Positions 17,198 through 26,842 of a DNA stretch of 64,000 nucleotides are shown piece by piece. Below the pieces are notes generated by a model. It worked only from the letters and a program-made list of their open reading frames with translations, searched no databases and was not told the origin of the DNA. This stretch comes from Paenibacillus marchantiophytorum (GTDB taxonomy: Bacteria > Bacillota > Bacilli > Paenibacillales > NBRC-103111): the NCBI RefSeq assembly GCF_014640555.1, contig NZ_BMHE01000001.1:420337-484336 (forward strand), written 5' to 3'. Positions within the stretch are counted from its first letter, which is position 1. The number at the start of each line of letters is the position of its first letter. The position numbers were made by a program, and so were the translations under genes.

Positions 17198-18363
17198 GAC
17201 AGCGAACGCATCAAAATGTCTTTGACGGTCTCGCGCGTCATGATTTTATATTGCCCCACTTTGTCCTTCATAAATGATTTTTCCACCAATTCATCGAATC
17301 GAGAAGCATCGATCCCATAGTCGCCAAGCTTACTCGGCGCGCCTAATGAGTTCCAGAAATTACGCAGCGCAAGTATGCCTTCTGAAGCAATCTCATAATC
17401 CGTCTTGCCAGCCGAATCAATACCGAATACATTCACTGCCAGCTTTGTCATCCGTGAGGGATCGTCCTCTGCACAATGCTGCATCCAGTTCGGGAATAAG
17501 ATCGCGAGGCCTCCCCCATGGGGGATATCATAAATCGCCGATAAGCCATGCTCAATTTGGTGAGAAGCCCAGTCCCCTCCATCCGTGCCGCTGGATAATA
17601 ATCCATTGAATGCCGTAGTCCCCGCATACATAACCGCAGCGCGGAAATCCGTATTGTGCAAATCGGCAAGCAACATCGGCGCTGCTTCGATCACCGTCAA
17701 CAACACGGATTCCATGAAGCGATCGATCATCGTTGTATTTGAAGTCCTATGGAAATACTGTTCCAGTACATGAGACATCATATCCACGATGCCATACACG
17801 GTCTGGTCCATGGGCACCGAATGCGTATAAGTCGGGTCCAGAATGGAAAATTTCGGATAGGCAAGCCGGCTGCTCCATCCTCGTTTTTCATTTCGTTCCC
17901 AATGTGTGATGACCGAAATGTTATTCATCTCTGAGCCTGTCGCGGCTAACGTCAATACCGTTCCAAATGGGATTGCCCGCGTCGGTACCGCTTGGCGTGT
18001 AACAATATCCCAGAAATCTCCTTCGTAATAAGCTCCTGCGGAAATCGCTTTGACGCAATCGATCACACTGCCTCCGCCTACGGCCAAAATGAGTTCAATT
18101 TGCTTATCACGGCAAATCTCAATCCCTTTGTTAACGGTGGTTAGCCGCGGATTCGGCTCTACGCCAGAAAGTTCAAAGACCTCGGCTTGCCTATGCTCAA
18201 GCTGTTCCTTGACAGCTTTATATACACCATTCGCCTTAATGCTCCCGCCGCCATAGACGAGCAGAACCCTTTTGCCCGCGGAACCAAGTTCCTGCTGTAA
18301 CTGCTTAATTTGACCTTCCCCGAACCAAATTCGGGTTGGATTCTCCTGTACAAATGATTGCAT
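17194..18363 (-). CDS. Iron-containing alcohol dehydrogenase (YugJ/BdhA-like)
   Basis: 389 residues, usual family length. The N-terminal NAD(P) domain has VLLVYGGGSIKANGVYKAV, LAVGGGSVIDCVKAIS and AATGSEMNNISVIT. The C-terminal helical domain holds the metal-binding His residues (HQIEHGLSAIYDIPHGGGLAILFPNWM). It is cytosolic and reduces aldehydes such as butyraldehyde to alcohols with NAD(P)H. RBS AAGGAG precedes ATG 18363. Coupled to the EamA transporter gene downstream. Confidence 0.93.
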   Translation of the reverse strand: MQSFVQENPTRIWFGEGQIKQLQQELGSAGKRVLLVYGGGSIKANGVYKAVKEQLEHRQAEVFELSGVEPNPRLTTVNKGIEICRDKQIELILAVGGGSVIDCVKAISAGAYYEGDFWDIVTRQAVPTRAIPFGTVLTLAATGSEMNNISVITHWERNEKRGWSSRLAYPKFSILDPTYTHSVPMDQTVYGIVDMMSHVLEQYFHRTSNTTMIDRFMESVLLTVIEAAPMLLADLHNTDFRAAVMYAGTTAFNGLLSSGTDGGDWASHQIEHGLSAIYDIPHGGGLAILFPNWMQHCAEDDPSRMTKLAVNVFGIDSAGKTDYEIASEGILALRNFWNSLGAPSKLGDYGIDASRFDELVEKSFMKDKVGQYKIMTRETVKDILMRSLS

Positions 18364-18482
18364 GTCTGTTTCTCCTTCGATGACTGAATTCCTACGAAGT
18401 ATACCATAAGTAAATTCGAATTTCGAAAAAGCTTATTTCCATTTACGCCTTCTTACATAGAATATACAGAGGTGAGCTTATC

Positions 18483-18821
18483 ATGCCAAATTACCGCATT
18501 ATTGTGGACTTATCTGATTTCCAGCTATACCTGCTGGATGTCAATCGAGTCGTCCGGGGCTTCCCTGTTGGCATTGGCAAAATGGTTACCAAAACGCCCA
18601 CAGGCGAGTATTACATTATTAACAAGCAACCTAATCCAGGTGGACCTTTTGGTGTGCTCTGGATGGGACTCAGCAAGCCCCACTATGGGATACATGGCAC
18701 GAACGATCCTTCTTCGATTGGCAAGCAAACGTCTCACGGCTGCATTAGAATGCACAACGAAGATGTTTTGGAGCTTGCCGTGCTTGTCCCTATTCATACT
18801 AGAGTTACCATTCGACCGTAA
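18483..18821 (+). CDS. Small L,D-transpeptidase (YkuD domain)
   Basis: 112 residues, essentially a bare YkuD catalytic domain. It starts [16 protein letters not shown], then KTPTGEYYI and the active-site region H71[14 protein letters not shown]85-G-C87-IRM, where Cys87 is the nucleophile. Such enzymes make or exchange 3-3 cross-links in peptidoglycan or tether proteins. No signal peptide, LysM or membrane segment is present, which is short for the family; B. subtilis YkuD is similar in being Sec-independent but has a LysM domain. RBS GAGGTGAG precedes ATG 18483. Confidence 0.88.
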   Translation: MPNYRIIVDLSDFQLYLLDVNRVVRGFPVGIGKMVTKTPTGEYYIINKQPNPGGPFGVLWMGLSKPHYGIHGTNDPSSIGKQTSHGCIRMHNEDVLELAVLVPIHTRVTIRP

Positions 18822-18825
18822 GAAG

Positions 18826-19130
18826 AAAAACGGCTATGCTGCCCTGAGAGATGAGCATCTTCATAACGGTTTTCAGCAATCTAGCGGATCCTATTCCCTT
18901 TGGGCTTTGCAATGACAGAAAACATCATGTGAAAAGGAACTATGATCCGCTAAATGGCAGGAACTGGGGTAAACGTAGCATGAAAAGGAACTGAGATCCG
19001 CTATTTAAGCGGAACCTGCTGATTCCAATCGGGAAATGGTGCAATAGCGGATCGTAGTTCCCTCTGGCGTGGAATATGGCGGTTTTCGCAATTATAGCGC
19101 ACTATAGTTCCCTCTGGATCCCTATCATGA
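18826..19130. repeat. Interspersed modular repeat, copy R2 (divergent)
   Basis: Head sequence GAAAAACGGC...GCCCTGAGAGAT matches the heads of the other copies, but the body differs. It holds five copies of the 18-19 nt motif: TAGCGGAT-type at 18882-18899, 19045-19063 and 19095-19113, and inverted AGGAACT..ATCCGCTA at 18935-18952 and 18986-19003. It starts 5 bp after the L,D-transpeptidase stop. The stretch 19131-19374 beyond it holds nothing else I can recognise. Confidence 0.8.
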
Positions 19131-19374
19131 CAGATTTTCCTACAATCGCGGCTTGACGTTCCCTTATCTCCGCGCGATTGCAAAGCAAGAGGATCTCATT
19201 CTGCCAAATAGCTTGTTTATACCTCCAAACCAGCAGCAATTCGAACAAATAAGTACGTTCACAGCTACCTTGTTCTCATCACATCGCATCGAACCCCTCC
19301 ATCGTGATGGGGCCGCCTACAACCCTAGCCTGGAGACTGGCGTCAATCTCCAACATTTAAATTCTGGGCAAGCT

Positions 19375-19690
19375 TCACTCACCCCAACCCAAAAACATGT
19401 CTCTTAGACCTTCGTCGATGGTCAAGATAACATGTCGATGGTTGACTTGACATACGTCCTCAGACAAGACACGGGCTCCACTCTTCCGTTCCTCCGCATG
19501 AACACGGCGTGCAGAAACACCCCTTGCACCAAAAAGGCACCACCTTAAGATCGAGGCACCCTTCACATGCGAGCAGCTTAAACCCTTTTTTCGGGTTTCC
19601 ACAATCTCGAAATTTCCGGATTTCTTTCAGCACTTCGGGACGTATCTTTTTGCCACCCTTGCTTTTATTGGCTTCATAGTAGCGATTCTA
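19375..19690 (-). pseudogene. Relic of an IS91-family (Y2) transposase, N-terminal part
   Basis: On the minus strand from about 19690 one frame reads YYEANKSKGGKKIRPEV, then KEIRKFRDCGNPKKGFK, CEGC and CKGCFCTPCSCGGTEEWS, resembling the zinc-finger start of IS91/IS801 transposases (normally ...CKSRFCTSCG..). After EEWS a single extra base shifts to the next frame, which continues RVLSEDVCQVNHRHVILTID and EGLRDMFL, matching the following HRHVVFTIP-type block. It then stops. The rest of the transposase, including the catalytic tyrosines, is absent. A frameshifted, 3'-truncated fossil; no intact ends seen. Confidence 0.75.
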
Positions 19691-19696
19691 TATAAA

Positions 19697-19728
19697 CAAA
19701 AAATATCCCACATTATATGTGAGATATT
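19697..19728 (-). terminator. Terminator of the kinase-fusion gene
   Basis: On the minus strand AATATCTCACAT-ATA-ATGTGGGATATT forms a 12-bp stem with one G-T pair, followed by TTTTTG. It ends 6 bp after the fusion gene. Confidence 0.85.
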
Positions 19729-19733
19729 CCTAG

Positions 19734-22700
19734 TTAAATCCGATGTACAGGCAAGGAGAACGAGATACTGCAGCCTTTGCCGAGGCGGCTTTCCGCCCAT
19801 ATTTGTCCACCATGATATTGGACAATTTCTTTGGCAATGGCAAGACCCAACCCGCTTCCGCCAGACGTACTCCGCGATTTGGAAACTTTATAGAAGCGTT
19901 CGAAAATGTGCGGCAAATCCTCTTCACTAATCCCTACACCCGTGTCGGTTACCCGAACGACCAGTTCGAACGGTTCGGGTCTAATCGTCACAAACACGTT
20001 AATGAATCCACCTCTAGCCGTAAATTTAATTGCATTGTACAGAATATTGGCATATACCTGTTCAATACGATCCGTGTCTACGGTCAAGAGCAAATCATCT
20101 CCACCATCACTCGGTGACATGTCCAGCGTGTACGTAATGCCTGCATTCGCTGCATCCAATTCATATTTGGCGAATAGCTGACACACCATCGATTGACAGG
20201 AGGTCGGAGCCAATTGGAAATGGAATTGTTTGGTCTCCAAGCGGCTAAGCTGATAGAGATCCGTAATGAGTCGCTGAATACCGACAATTCGCATATGAAC
20301 GACTGAAAGATACTTTCTCTGCTCTTCCGGCTCCTGAATCACACCGTCCAGAATAGCTTCCACATAGCCTTGAATACTCGTTAAGGGTGTACCCAGGTCA
20401 TGGGAAATATTCGAGAGCAAGTCACGACGCGATGTTTCCATCAAAATCAATTCATTGGTCCGCTCTTTCACTTTGGATTCAAGGTCATTGTAAAGCCTTG
20501 CATTTTCGATCGAAATTGCAGCCTGCGCAGACAGCAGCTTAATAATATCCAAGCGATCCGAAGTAAAGGCATTGCGAATCAAGTTATTTTCCAAGTAAAA
20601 AACGCCGACAAGATTCCCTTGATGCAGGATGGGCTCACAGAAAATGGATTTCACTTCGGATGCGCGAATATAGGGGTCGTGCGTAAAGAATCCTTTATTC
20701 GTAGCATCATCCAGAACGACGCCTTCTTTGGTGCGCGCCACAAACTGAATGACTGAAGCCGGAAGATCATCTTTGCTTTCTAATGATATCGCATTCACTA
20801 TACAGGAATCCTTGCCATCAATCGCCAGCATCTCGGCCTCAACGAGCAAACTGTCTCTCTCTTTCAATACAAGGACGCTTCGCTCTGCGCCGGAAGAGAA
20901 CGTAACGACTTCCATCAAACGCTTGATTAACTGCTCCAGGTTGACCTCACTGGATAAGGATCTGGATGTGTTCATGATCGTCATGAAATCGAGCGCCTGC
21001 AGCGAATAATCGCTGATATTCGTTGTACTCCAATCCTGTTGTTCCTTGAGTGAGGTCAAATAATTCGGATACCTCATTTTAAGTTCATCGGCCTTCGCTT
21101 TTGCCCCCCAGCTTAAGTAGCCGTAGTAAGCATCCACCAGGAAAGTTTTGGCGATTTTGTCCCTGCCAGCCTCTTTGTAATGCCTTCCTGCCAGCTCGCA
21201 GGCCATCGCTTCATGTTGGATGAAACCCTGCTCCCGCGCTTGCCGAATGGACTGTTCATAGGCTCGTTCCGCTTTCTGGATATGACCTGTTACACGATGC
21301 CATTCCGCATGCATGAGCAGGCTAAGATGCAGGAAATTCTCCGGACAATGGCCAGCCCATTTGTCCATCTTGCGCAGCATTTTCCGGATCAATTTGGCAT
21401 ACATCCGCTGATCAGCCACCGCAGCTTCTCTATACACAGCCGTAATCGACAGGGTGTAGTAGAAAAAGTTCTCAGGAATATGAAACAAACCGAAGGAGAC
21501 CGACTGCATCGGTTCAGCATTCTTCCCCGTCTTAACCGCATCAGCAAATTGACCGAATAAGTAGTACAACATCATTTTTTTCACGGTATACTCATGTAAA
21601 ATGACTTGATTGGGATGGATTTCCAGTTTGCGCACGAATCGATCTTCTTCCTCTTCATCCGTACCGATGATCAAAGGATTTGCAGCTTTTCCTTCCATAT
21701 TCAGAATCACCATGCGAAGCATTTCCAACATGAGAAGCGTATCATGATGATTCGTTTGTTCTAAGATACGGTAATGCTTAGCGAGGTCTTCCTGCACTTC
21801 GGAAAGCGTGACACCTTGAAAATCCTTAGCTAACACCTGGTATGTCAAAGCATACCCAGCGAACACCAAATCGCCATCCTCAATCCCGTTTATGAATGAC
21901 TCCTTCAAATGCTCCAAACAGATCTGAAGCGGCTTGACCCATGGCGTTACGAATAAACCGAATGAAAAATGGCTTTTGCTGCGGAACTGATGGGATTGAA
22001 ATCTGGTATTCATTCTATCGCCCAATTGTCCGTACTGATACCCGAGTTGATAATCCCCAAAGCCCGATCCGAGAATCAAGCCATAGGAACCATAGACATA
22101 GGCCATCACCGAGGAATTGCCGTACTTCAAGGCATTTTTGGTCATGATAAACATGAACAGGACGAATAAATTCGTATTGACGAAATACGCGGAGACCGCG
22201 ATACTCATCATTAAATTCATGAGCCGTGTCATGTACGCGTCTTCCATGAGCGGAAGATCATACAGCTGCAGCGTGTTCTTGCGTCCAATCTTCGCCTTCA
22301 AATTCATATAGGCTAAGAAGATATTCACGCTGGTCGGCTCCCTGGGAATACGCAGTCCTTGCTCAGCTAAAGCCTTGAGTCCGACTTCAACACTCTTGTG
22401 CTGTTTGCCGACATTGGTGTACAAAATAACTTGCAGATTATACACTTCCAGCTTCAATTCATTCGTTCCTGCGTCTGACAGCAGCAGCTCATAGGAAGCT
22501 TCCGCTTCATCTGCTTGACCATTCAAATAAAGCACTTCCGACTTCTCAAGTCGGATAGAGAAGCTAAGTTCAGCAAGTTCTTTTCCCTCTACGAGCGTAA
22601 GCAGCGCCAAAGCCTTGTTGTAATACTGCAAAGCAGAGCGATAGGCATTGGAAGACTTAGCTTTGCGCCCTGCGCGGAGATTAAATTCCAGCAATTGAAT

Positions 22701-24929
22701 AAGCGCTTCCCGCTCCTTCAAGAGTCCTGACCCTATGTTCATATGGTTAACAATATCGAAAAGGCGCTGCTCAATTTCTTCCTCTTGCAAGAGCTCCAAA
22801 AGTTTATTGGCGATCATGAGATGCATGTCCGGAAGTTCATACTGCTCAATAGAACCATAGACGGCTTCCTGAATGGAATCATGCACGAACATAAATCGAA
22901 TATCTTGTGCCGCTGAATTTCCTTGCGAGTCATGATAGAACTTGTAGTCGGTTCCTACCGGAATAATCAAGCCGGTTTGAATGGAGATTTCCAGCACCTG
23001 CAGAACTTCTGTGAACCCCGTCATCGCGATAATCCCCAACGCTTCTAGATCAAAGGAAGCACCCAAGCATGCGGCTAAGCGCAATAAATGCTGCGTTCGG
23101 GCAGGCATTCTAAGCAGCTTTTCAGCCAGGAGAAACATCAAATTATCTGTAATTCTAAGCTTCTGAATCTCCTTTATATCCCAAATCCAACGATTGTCCT
23201 CATAGCTAAAAGCAAGCAAGTTCTGCTCATACAAGGCTGTGAGGAATTGCTTGACGAAGAAGGGATTTCCCCCTGTTTTCTGGAGAATCAACTGAGCAAG
23301 CTCTGCGACATGGTGCTGTTCGGTCTTGAGTGACTCTGCAACTAGCAGCTCTATAGCTCCGATCTCCAGTGGTTGGAGCGAAATACGCTCAGAAACAAGC
23401 CGTTCAGGCAGCTTATCCAGCAATTGAACGTGCGTAGTCGACAGCAAATTCTCGCTTTCACTGCGATAAGAACCGATGAAAAGGAAATGCCGCATTTGCG
23501 AATCGTTCAAAAGCAGCTCAATAAATTGCAAGGAGGCGGCGTCCGCCCACTGCAAATCATCGAGAAACAACACAATCGGCCGATCTTTCACACAGAAAGT
23601 AAAAAGAAACTGCTGGAGTAAGAAATGCAATCGATTCTGCGTTTCTTGCGGCGGCAGCTGCTTGACATTCGGCTGTTCACCGATAAGTACCAAAAGCTCG
23701 GGAATGAGATCAATCAGGACTTTACCGCTCGAGCCCAACGCTCTGAGCAGTTTTCCGCGGTATTCCTCAATTTGTTCATCCTTTTCGGTTAAGAGCTGAC
23801 GCACAAGCTGTCTTAACGCTTTGGCGAGCGCATGGTAGGAGACATGCTGCTTGTTCGGCTCGAATCGGCCTGGCAAGAACCAGCCATTCTCCTTCATAAT
23901 CGTCTTCATCGTTTCGGCGATCAGAAAGGATTTGCCATAGCCGGATTCGCCGGTGACCCAAACGGCCTCCAACGAACCGTGAACGGCACGTCCATACACA
24001 TGGAGCAGTTTCTCTATTTCTTTGGCTCGTCCGTACAATCCTTGCGGAATCTGAAACATATCCGTCATATCATAGAGCCCGATTTCAAAGCTTTGCGTAT
24101 CATCAGGTGAGTTGACGATCATTAAGCAATGTTCAAGATCCTGAATGATGCCGTAAGCGCTTTGATACCGTTCTTCCGCGTTCTTGGCAAGCAGTTTCAT
24201 CACGATTTCCGATAACGGCTTAGGGATATCCATCCGAATGTGATCAGGAGGTATCGGGGTCACAGCGAAATGCGAGTGAATCAGCTCAACCGGATCTTCC
24301 GTTTGGAACGGAAGCCTTCCGGTGAGCATTTCGTAAAACGTAACGCCTAAGGAATAATAATCAGTACGATAATCGATAATGCGGTTCATCCGACCTGTTT
24401 GTTCAGGAGACATATAGCTGAGCGTACCCTCGAGCATCAGGGGATCCAGCATTTCCTGCCGTTCTCTGGTAAACGATGAAATACTGAAATCCGCCAGCTT
24501 CATAATTTGTTTTTCTGGATTTATGATAATATTGCTTGGTTTAATATCTTTATGTATGACATAACGTTGATGAATGTCCCCGACGATTTTGACCAATTGA
24601 ATTGCAGAGGTTAAGAAGGTTTGCAGCGACTGGCGAAACACAGGGAAATAAGCAGACAATGTCTCCCCATCGAAGTCCTCCAAGATAAGCGCGACACCGT
24701 TCTGATGTTTGGGCAGCGCAAGCGGCTTAACAATCCCTGGTATGTCCAGCATGCTGCCAATCTCGAATTCTCGTTTCAATCTAGCAATATCCGCGGGAAT
24801 AGGGAAATCTGAACGCAGTGTTTTGATGATCACTTTTTCCAAGGTTACCTTATGTATCGCGCGAAAAAGCACGGTCCGATCCCCTTGATAAATTTGTCTG
24901 ATCAAATCATATTCCGGCAAAATTAACAT
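19734..24929 (-). CDS. Ser/Thr kinase - AAA-type ATPase - TPR - GAF - sensor histidine kinase fusion
   Basis: 1731 residues. Residues 1-270: protein kinase with K36 (VIIKTL), catalytic loop H126-K-D128-IKPSN133, D147-F-S in place of DFG, and EGTLSYMSPEQTGR. Residues about 295-600: AAA/NACHT-like ATPase, Walker A GESGYGKS (327-334), Walker B IVLFLDDLQWAD (452-463). About 700-1250: helical, TPR-like. About 1310-1470: GAF. Then a coiled stretch and HisKA with H1510 (NISHDLGTPL), HATPase N-box (NILYNAIKF) and G-boxes (DTGVGI, GSGLGLAI). No membrane segments, so probably cytosolic. All catalytic residues seem present. The family is best known from cyanobacteria and myxobacteria; outputs are unknown. 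RBS AGGAGG at ATG 24929; no response regulator is adjacent. It follows the FAD oxidoreductase gene by 37 bp. Confidence 0.92.
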   Translation of the reverse strand: MLILPEYDLIRQIYQGDRTVLFRAIHKVTLEKVIIKTLRSDFPIPADIARLKREFEIGSMLDIPGIVKPLALPKHQNGVALILEDFDGETLSAYFPVFRQSLQTFLTSAIQLVKIVGDIHQRYVIHKDIKPSNIIINPEKQIMKLADFSISSFTRERQEMLDPLMLEGTLSYMSPEQTGRMNRIIDYRTDYYSLGVTFYEMLTGRLPFQTEDPVELIHSHFAVTPIPPDHIRMDIPKPLSEIVMKLLAKNAEERYQSAYGIIQDLEHCLMIVNSPDDTQSFEIGLYDMTDMFQIPQGLYGRAKEIEKLLHVYGRAVHGSLEAVWVTGESGYGKSFLIAETMKTIMKENGWFLPGRFEPNKQHVSYHALAKALRQLVRQLLTEKDEQIEEYRGKLLRALGSSGKVLIDLIPELLVLIGEQPNVKQLPPQETQNRLHFLLQQFLFTFCVKDRPIVLFLDDLQWADAASLQFIELLLNDSQMRHFLFIGSYRSESENLLSTTHVQLLDKLPERLVSERISLQPLEIGAIELLVAESLKTEQHHVAELAQLILQKTGGNPFFVKQFLTALYEQNLLAFSYEDNRWIWDIKEIQKLRITDNLMFLLAEKLLRMPARTQHLLRLAACLGASFDLEALGIIAMTGFTEVLQVLEISIQTGLIIPVGTDYKFYHDSQGNSAAQDIRFMFVHDSIQEAVYGSIEQYELPDMHLMIANKLLELLQEEEIEQRLFDIVNHMNIGSGLLKEREALIQLLEFNLRAGRKAKSSNAYRSALQYYNKALALLTLVEGKELAELSFSIRLEKSEVLYLNGQADEAEASYELLLSDAGTNELKLEVYNLQVILYTNVGKQHKSVEVGLKALAEQGLRIPREPTSVNIFLAYMNLKAKIGRKNTLQLYDLPLMEDAYMTRLMNLMMSIAVSAYFVNTNLFVLFMFIMTKNALKYGNSSVMAYVYGSYGLILGSGFGDYQLGYQYGQLGDRMNTRFQSHQFRSKSHFSFGLFVTPWVKPLQICLEHLKESFINGIEDGDLVFAGYALTYQVLAKDFQGVTLSEVQEDLAKHYRILEQTNHHDTLLMLEMLRMVILNMEGKAANPLIIGTDEEEEDRFVRKLEIHPNQVILHEYTVKKMMLYYLFGQFADAVKTGKNAEPMQSVSFGLFHIPENFFYYTLSITAVYREAAVADQRMYAKLIRKMLRKMDKWAGHCPENFLHLSLLMHAEWHRVTGHIQKAERAYEQSIRQAREQGFIQHEAMACELAGRHYKEAGRDKIAKTFLVDAYYGYLSWGAKAKADELKMRYPNYLTSLKEQQDWSTTNISDYSLQALDFMTIMNTSRSLSSEVNLEQLIKRLMEVVTFSSGAERSVLVLKERDSLLVEAEMLAIDGKDSCIVNAISLESKDDLPASVIQFVARTKEGVVLDDATNKGFFTHDPYIRASEVKSIFCEPILHQGNLVGVFYLENNLIRNAFTSDRLDIIKLLSAQAAISIENARLYNDLESKVKERTNELILMETSRRDLLSNISHDLGTPLTSIQGYVEAILDGVIQEPEEQRKYLSVVHMRIVGIQRLITDLYQLSRLETKQFHFQLAPTSCQSMVCQLFAKYELDAANAGITYTLDMSPSDGGDDLLLTVDTDRIEQVYANILYNAIKFTARGGFINVFVTIRPEPFELVVRVTDTGVGISEEDLPHIFERFYKVSKSRSTSGGSGLGLAIAKEIVQYHGGQIWAESRLGKGCSISFSLPVHRI

Positions 24930-24966
24930 ACAATCCTCCTAGGTAATCAAGCAGCTAGGTACGTCT

Positions 24967-26610
24967 CTAAAAAAGCTTGCCATCCCAAGGAAGTCCTTTT
25001 TCAAAGCGACGCTTGTCGTGGTGATGATACGGCTTCAAAACGTCAATGTTCCATAGCTCAAACGTATACATATCCCAAATTTCACACGGTTCTTCCGTTG
25101 ACCCGTCTTGCGTCAAAATGGCGTTCACTGCGCGGCGTGCCGCTTCATTCGCTCCCTCCATAGTAGCAAGGTTCGTATTCGTACGCACATAATCCGCGGC
25201 AAGAAACAGATTAGGAATTGCTGTGTAGGCTTCCGGTCTTAAATCCCAAGTGCCGACGCGATTAATAAGCAGCGGCTCCATATTCGTACAAGCTTGGTCT
25301 GGATTCTCAAATTGAATATCCGTGTCCAAGAACCAGGAATGCAGAACGTCATCTTCGAGGATGACAGCGCCGTCAACATTCAAACTTTTCTTCATTTGCG
25401 CCCATACTTCTGCTTTAATTTCTTCCGCTGTACAATAAGTCGCCGATTTGCCAAATAAGATTCCTGGCGTATCCCAATCCGAAATATCGACGGATAACAC
25501 GCCTTTTACCGTACCGTCTCCGTAGTTGCTTAGGTCAACATCCGGCCAGAATTGCTTCTGAGATACAGAAGTCAATGACCAAGGGGCATCCAAATAAATC
25601 ACATGACCATGCGTAATAGGCAGCTCTTCCTTCAAATAGAACTGAATACCATTCATCCAGGCTACCGAATCCACCAGTTTCTGCACGCCTGCTAAACCTG
25701 GGTCCGCTTGAACCATCGCATCGGTGACGAATTTCCCCATCACTTCCACAGGGAATGCGGCGATATAATAATCAGCTTCGATCTCAAATGTTTGACCATT
25801 TTCGGTAATCTTCGCACCGCTTATGACACCGTCTACACAGTCAATGCTCTCAACCTTCGCAGCCAAATGATAATCAACACCATGTCCTTGCAAAAAGTTC
25901 AGCCAAGGTTGAATCCATTTGTCATTCGTCGGACCGTTTAATAGACGGACGAAGCTTGTACCTGGCGTTGTGATATCCAATGTCATCTGAACAGCGACAG
26001 GGCCTACCGTTTGTGTATTGGCAATTTGGGATTGACAGGCGACAAGCGTCTTGGTAAAGCCTGCAAAAATCTTCTGAAACGCCGGGGATTGTTGTTCAGC
26101 TTCAATGAAGTTCCACCAATCAATGAGGTTGTATTCCTCGCGGATGCGTTCATCGCAGCTCGTCATCACTTGCCACAGCTTCCGTCCGTATTGCTCCATA
26201 TCGTCAGCCGTGAGTCCCAATCCATTATCAAACAGATCTTTAATGATAACAAGAAAATTATCCAAACTAAATTCAATTTTGGCCAATAATGGAAGTAATG
26301 GCGCTGTGTAAGTGGCAATATCCAACCGTGTTACTTCCATCAAGTTATCATATACAAAGCCATTTTCATAAGGAATTCGTTTCAAGGTGTCAATTACATG
26401 TCTGTAAAAGCGAGGAAATAAACGGAATCCATGCTCTCCAGGCAGATCCTTCCTGCCATCAACACCGCTGCCAACAAAAGGCATGCTTCTGGCTTTCCCA
26501 CCCGGAATACTCTTAAACTCGTAAACCGATACCTCATAACCTCTGATAATCAATTCATGCGCGGCGCTCATCCCGGCTACCCCGCCGCCCAAAATTGCGA
26601 CTTTTTTCAC
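24967..26610 (-). CDS. FAD-dependent amine oxidase / phytoene-desaturase-like oxidoreductase
   Basis: About 547 residues. GTG 26610 is preferred over TTG 26613 because AGGGGG lies 7 nt upstream. The N-terminal dinucleotide fold is VAILGGGVAGMSAAHELIIRGYEVSVYE, followed by GGKARS and the family-specific GEHGFRLFPRFYRH. The end has the second FAD motif (NLFLAADYVRTNTNLATMEGANEAARRAVNAIL). Related proteins are annotated as phytoene desaturase or hydroxysqualene dehydroxylase-like, but no other terpenoid gene is here, so substrate is open. It is probably in one operon with the kinase fusion downstream. Confidence 0.82.
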   Translation of the reverse strand: MKKVAILGGGVAGMSAAHELIIRGYEVSVYEFKSIPGGKARSMPFVGSGVDGRKDLPGEHGFRLFPRFYRHVIDTLKRIPYENGFVYDNLMEVTRLDIATYTAPLLPLLAKIEFSLDNFLVIIKDLFDNGLGLTADDMEQYGRKLWQVMTSCDERIREEYNLIDWWNFIEAEQQSPAFQKIFAGFTKTLVACQSQIANTQTVGPVAVQMTLDITTPGTSFVRLLNGPTNDKWIQPWLNFLQGHGVDYHLAAKVESIDCVDGVISGAKITENGQTFEIEADYYIAAFPVEVMGKFVTDAMVQADPGLAGVQKLVDSVAWMNGIQFYLKEELPITHGHVIYLDAPWSLTSVSQKQFWPDVDLSNYGDGTVKGVLSVDISDWDTPGILFGKSATYCTAEEIKAEVWAQMKKSLNVDGAVILEDDVLHSWFLDTDIQFENPDQACTNMEPLLINRVGTWDLRPEAYTAIPNLFLAADYVRTNTNLATMEGANEAARRAVNAILTQDGSTEEPCEIWDMYTFELWNIDVLKPYHHHDKRRFEKGLPWDGKLF

Positions 26611-26842
26611 CAATTTTCCCCCTCAATTTGGATCATATTGTAAATAATACTGTAAACCCATCATATCATTTAGGCCAAATGAATCATAGAGTTTAGTTCA
26701 ATAGAAATAGAAAAAGAAAATAGCCCGCATATTATCCCCTTTTTCAATCTCGGGAACTTTGATTCTAAATTCCTAAATGCGCACGAATCATATATAATAG
26801 AAGGAAATCCTGAAGAGCCACCTAGGAGAGGATGTCATTCGC

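Noticed and set aside
19131..19374. Continuation of the transposase C-terminus downstream of the IS91 relic
   Set aside because: None of the minus-strand frames shows recognisable transposase blocks and all carry several stops.
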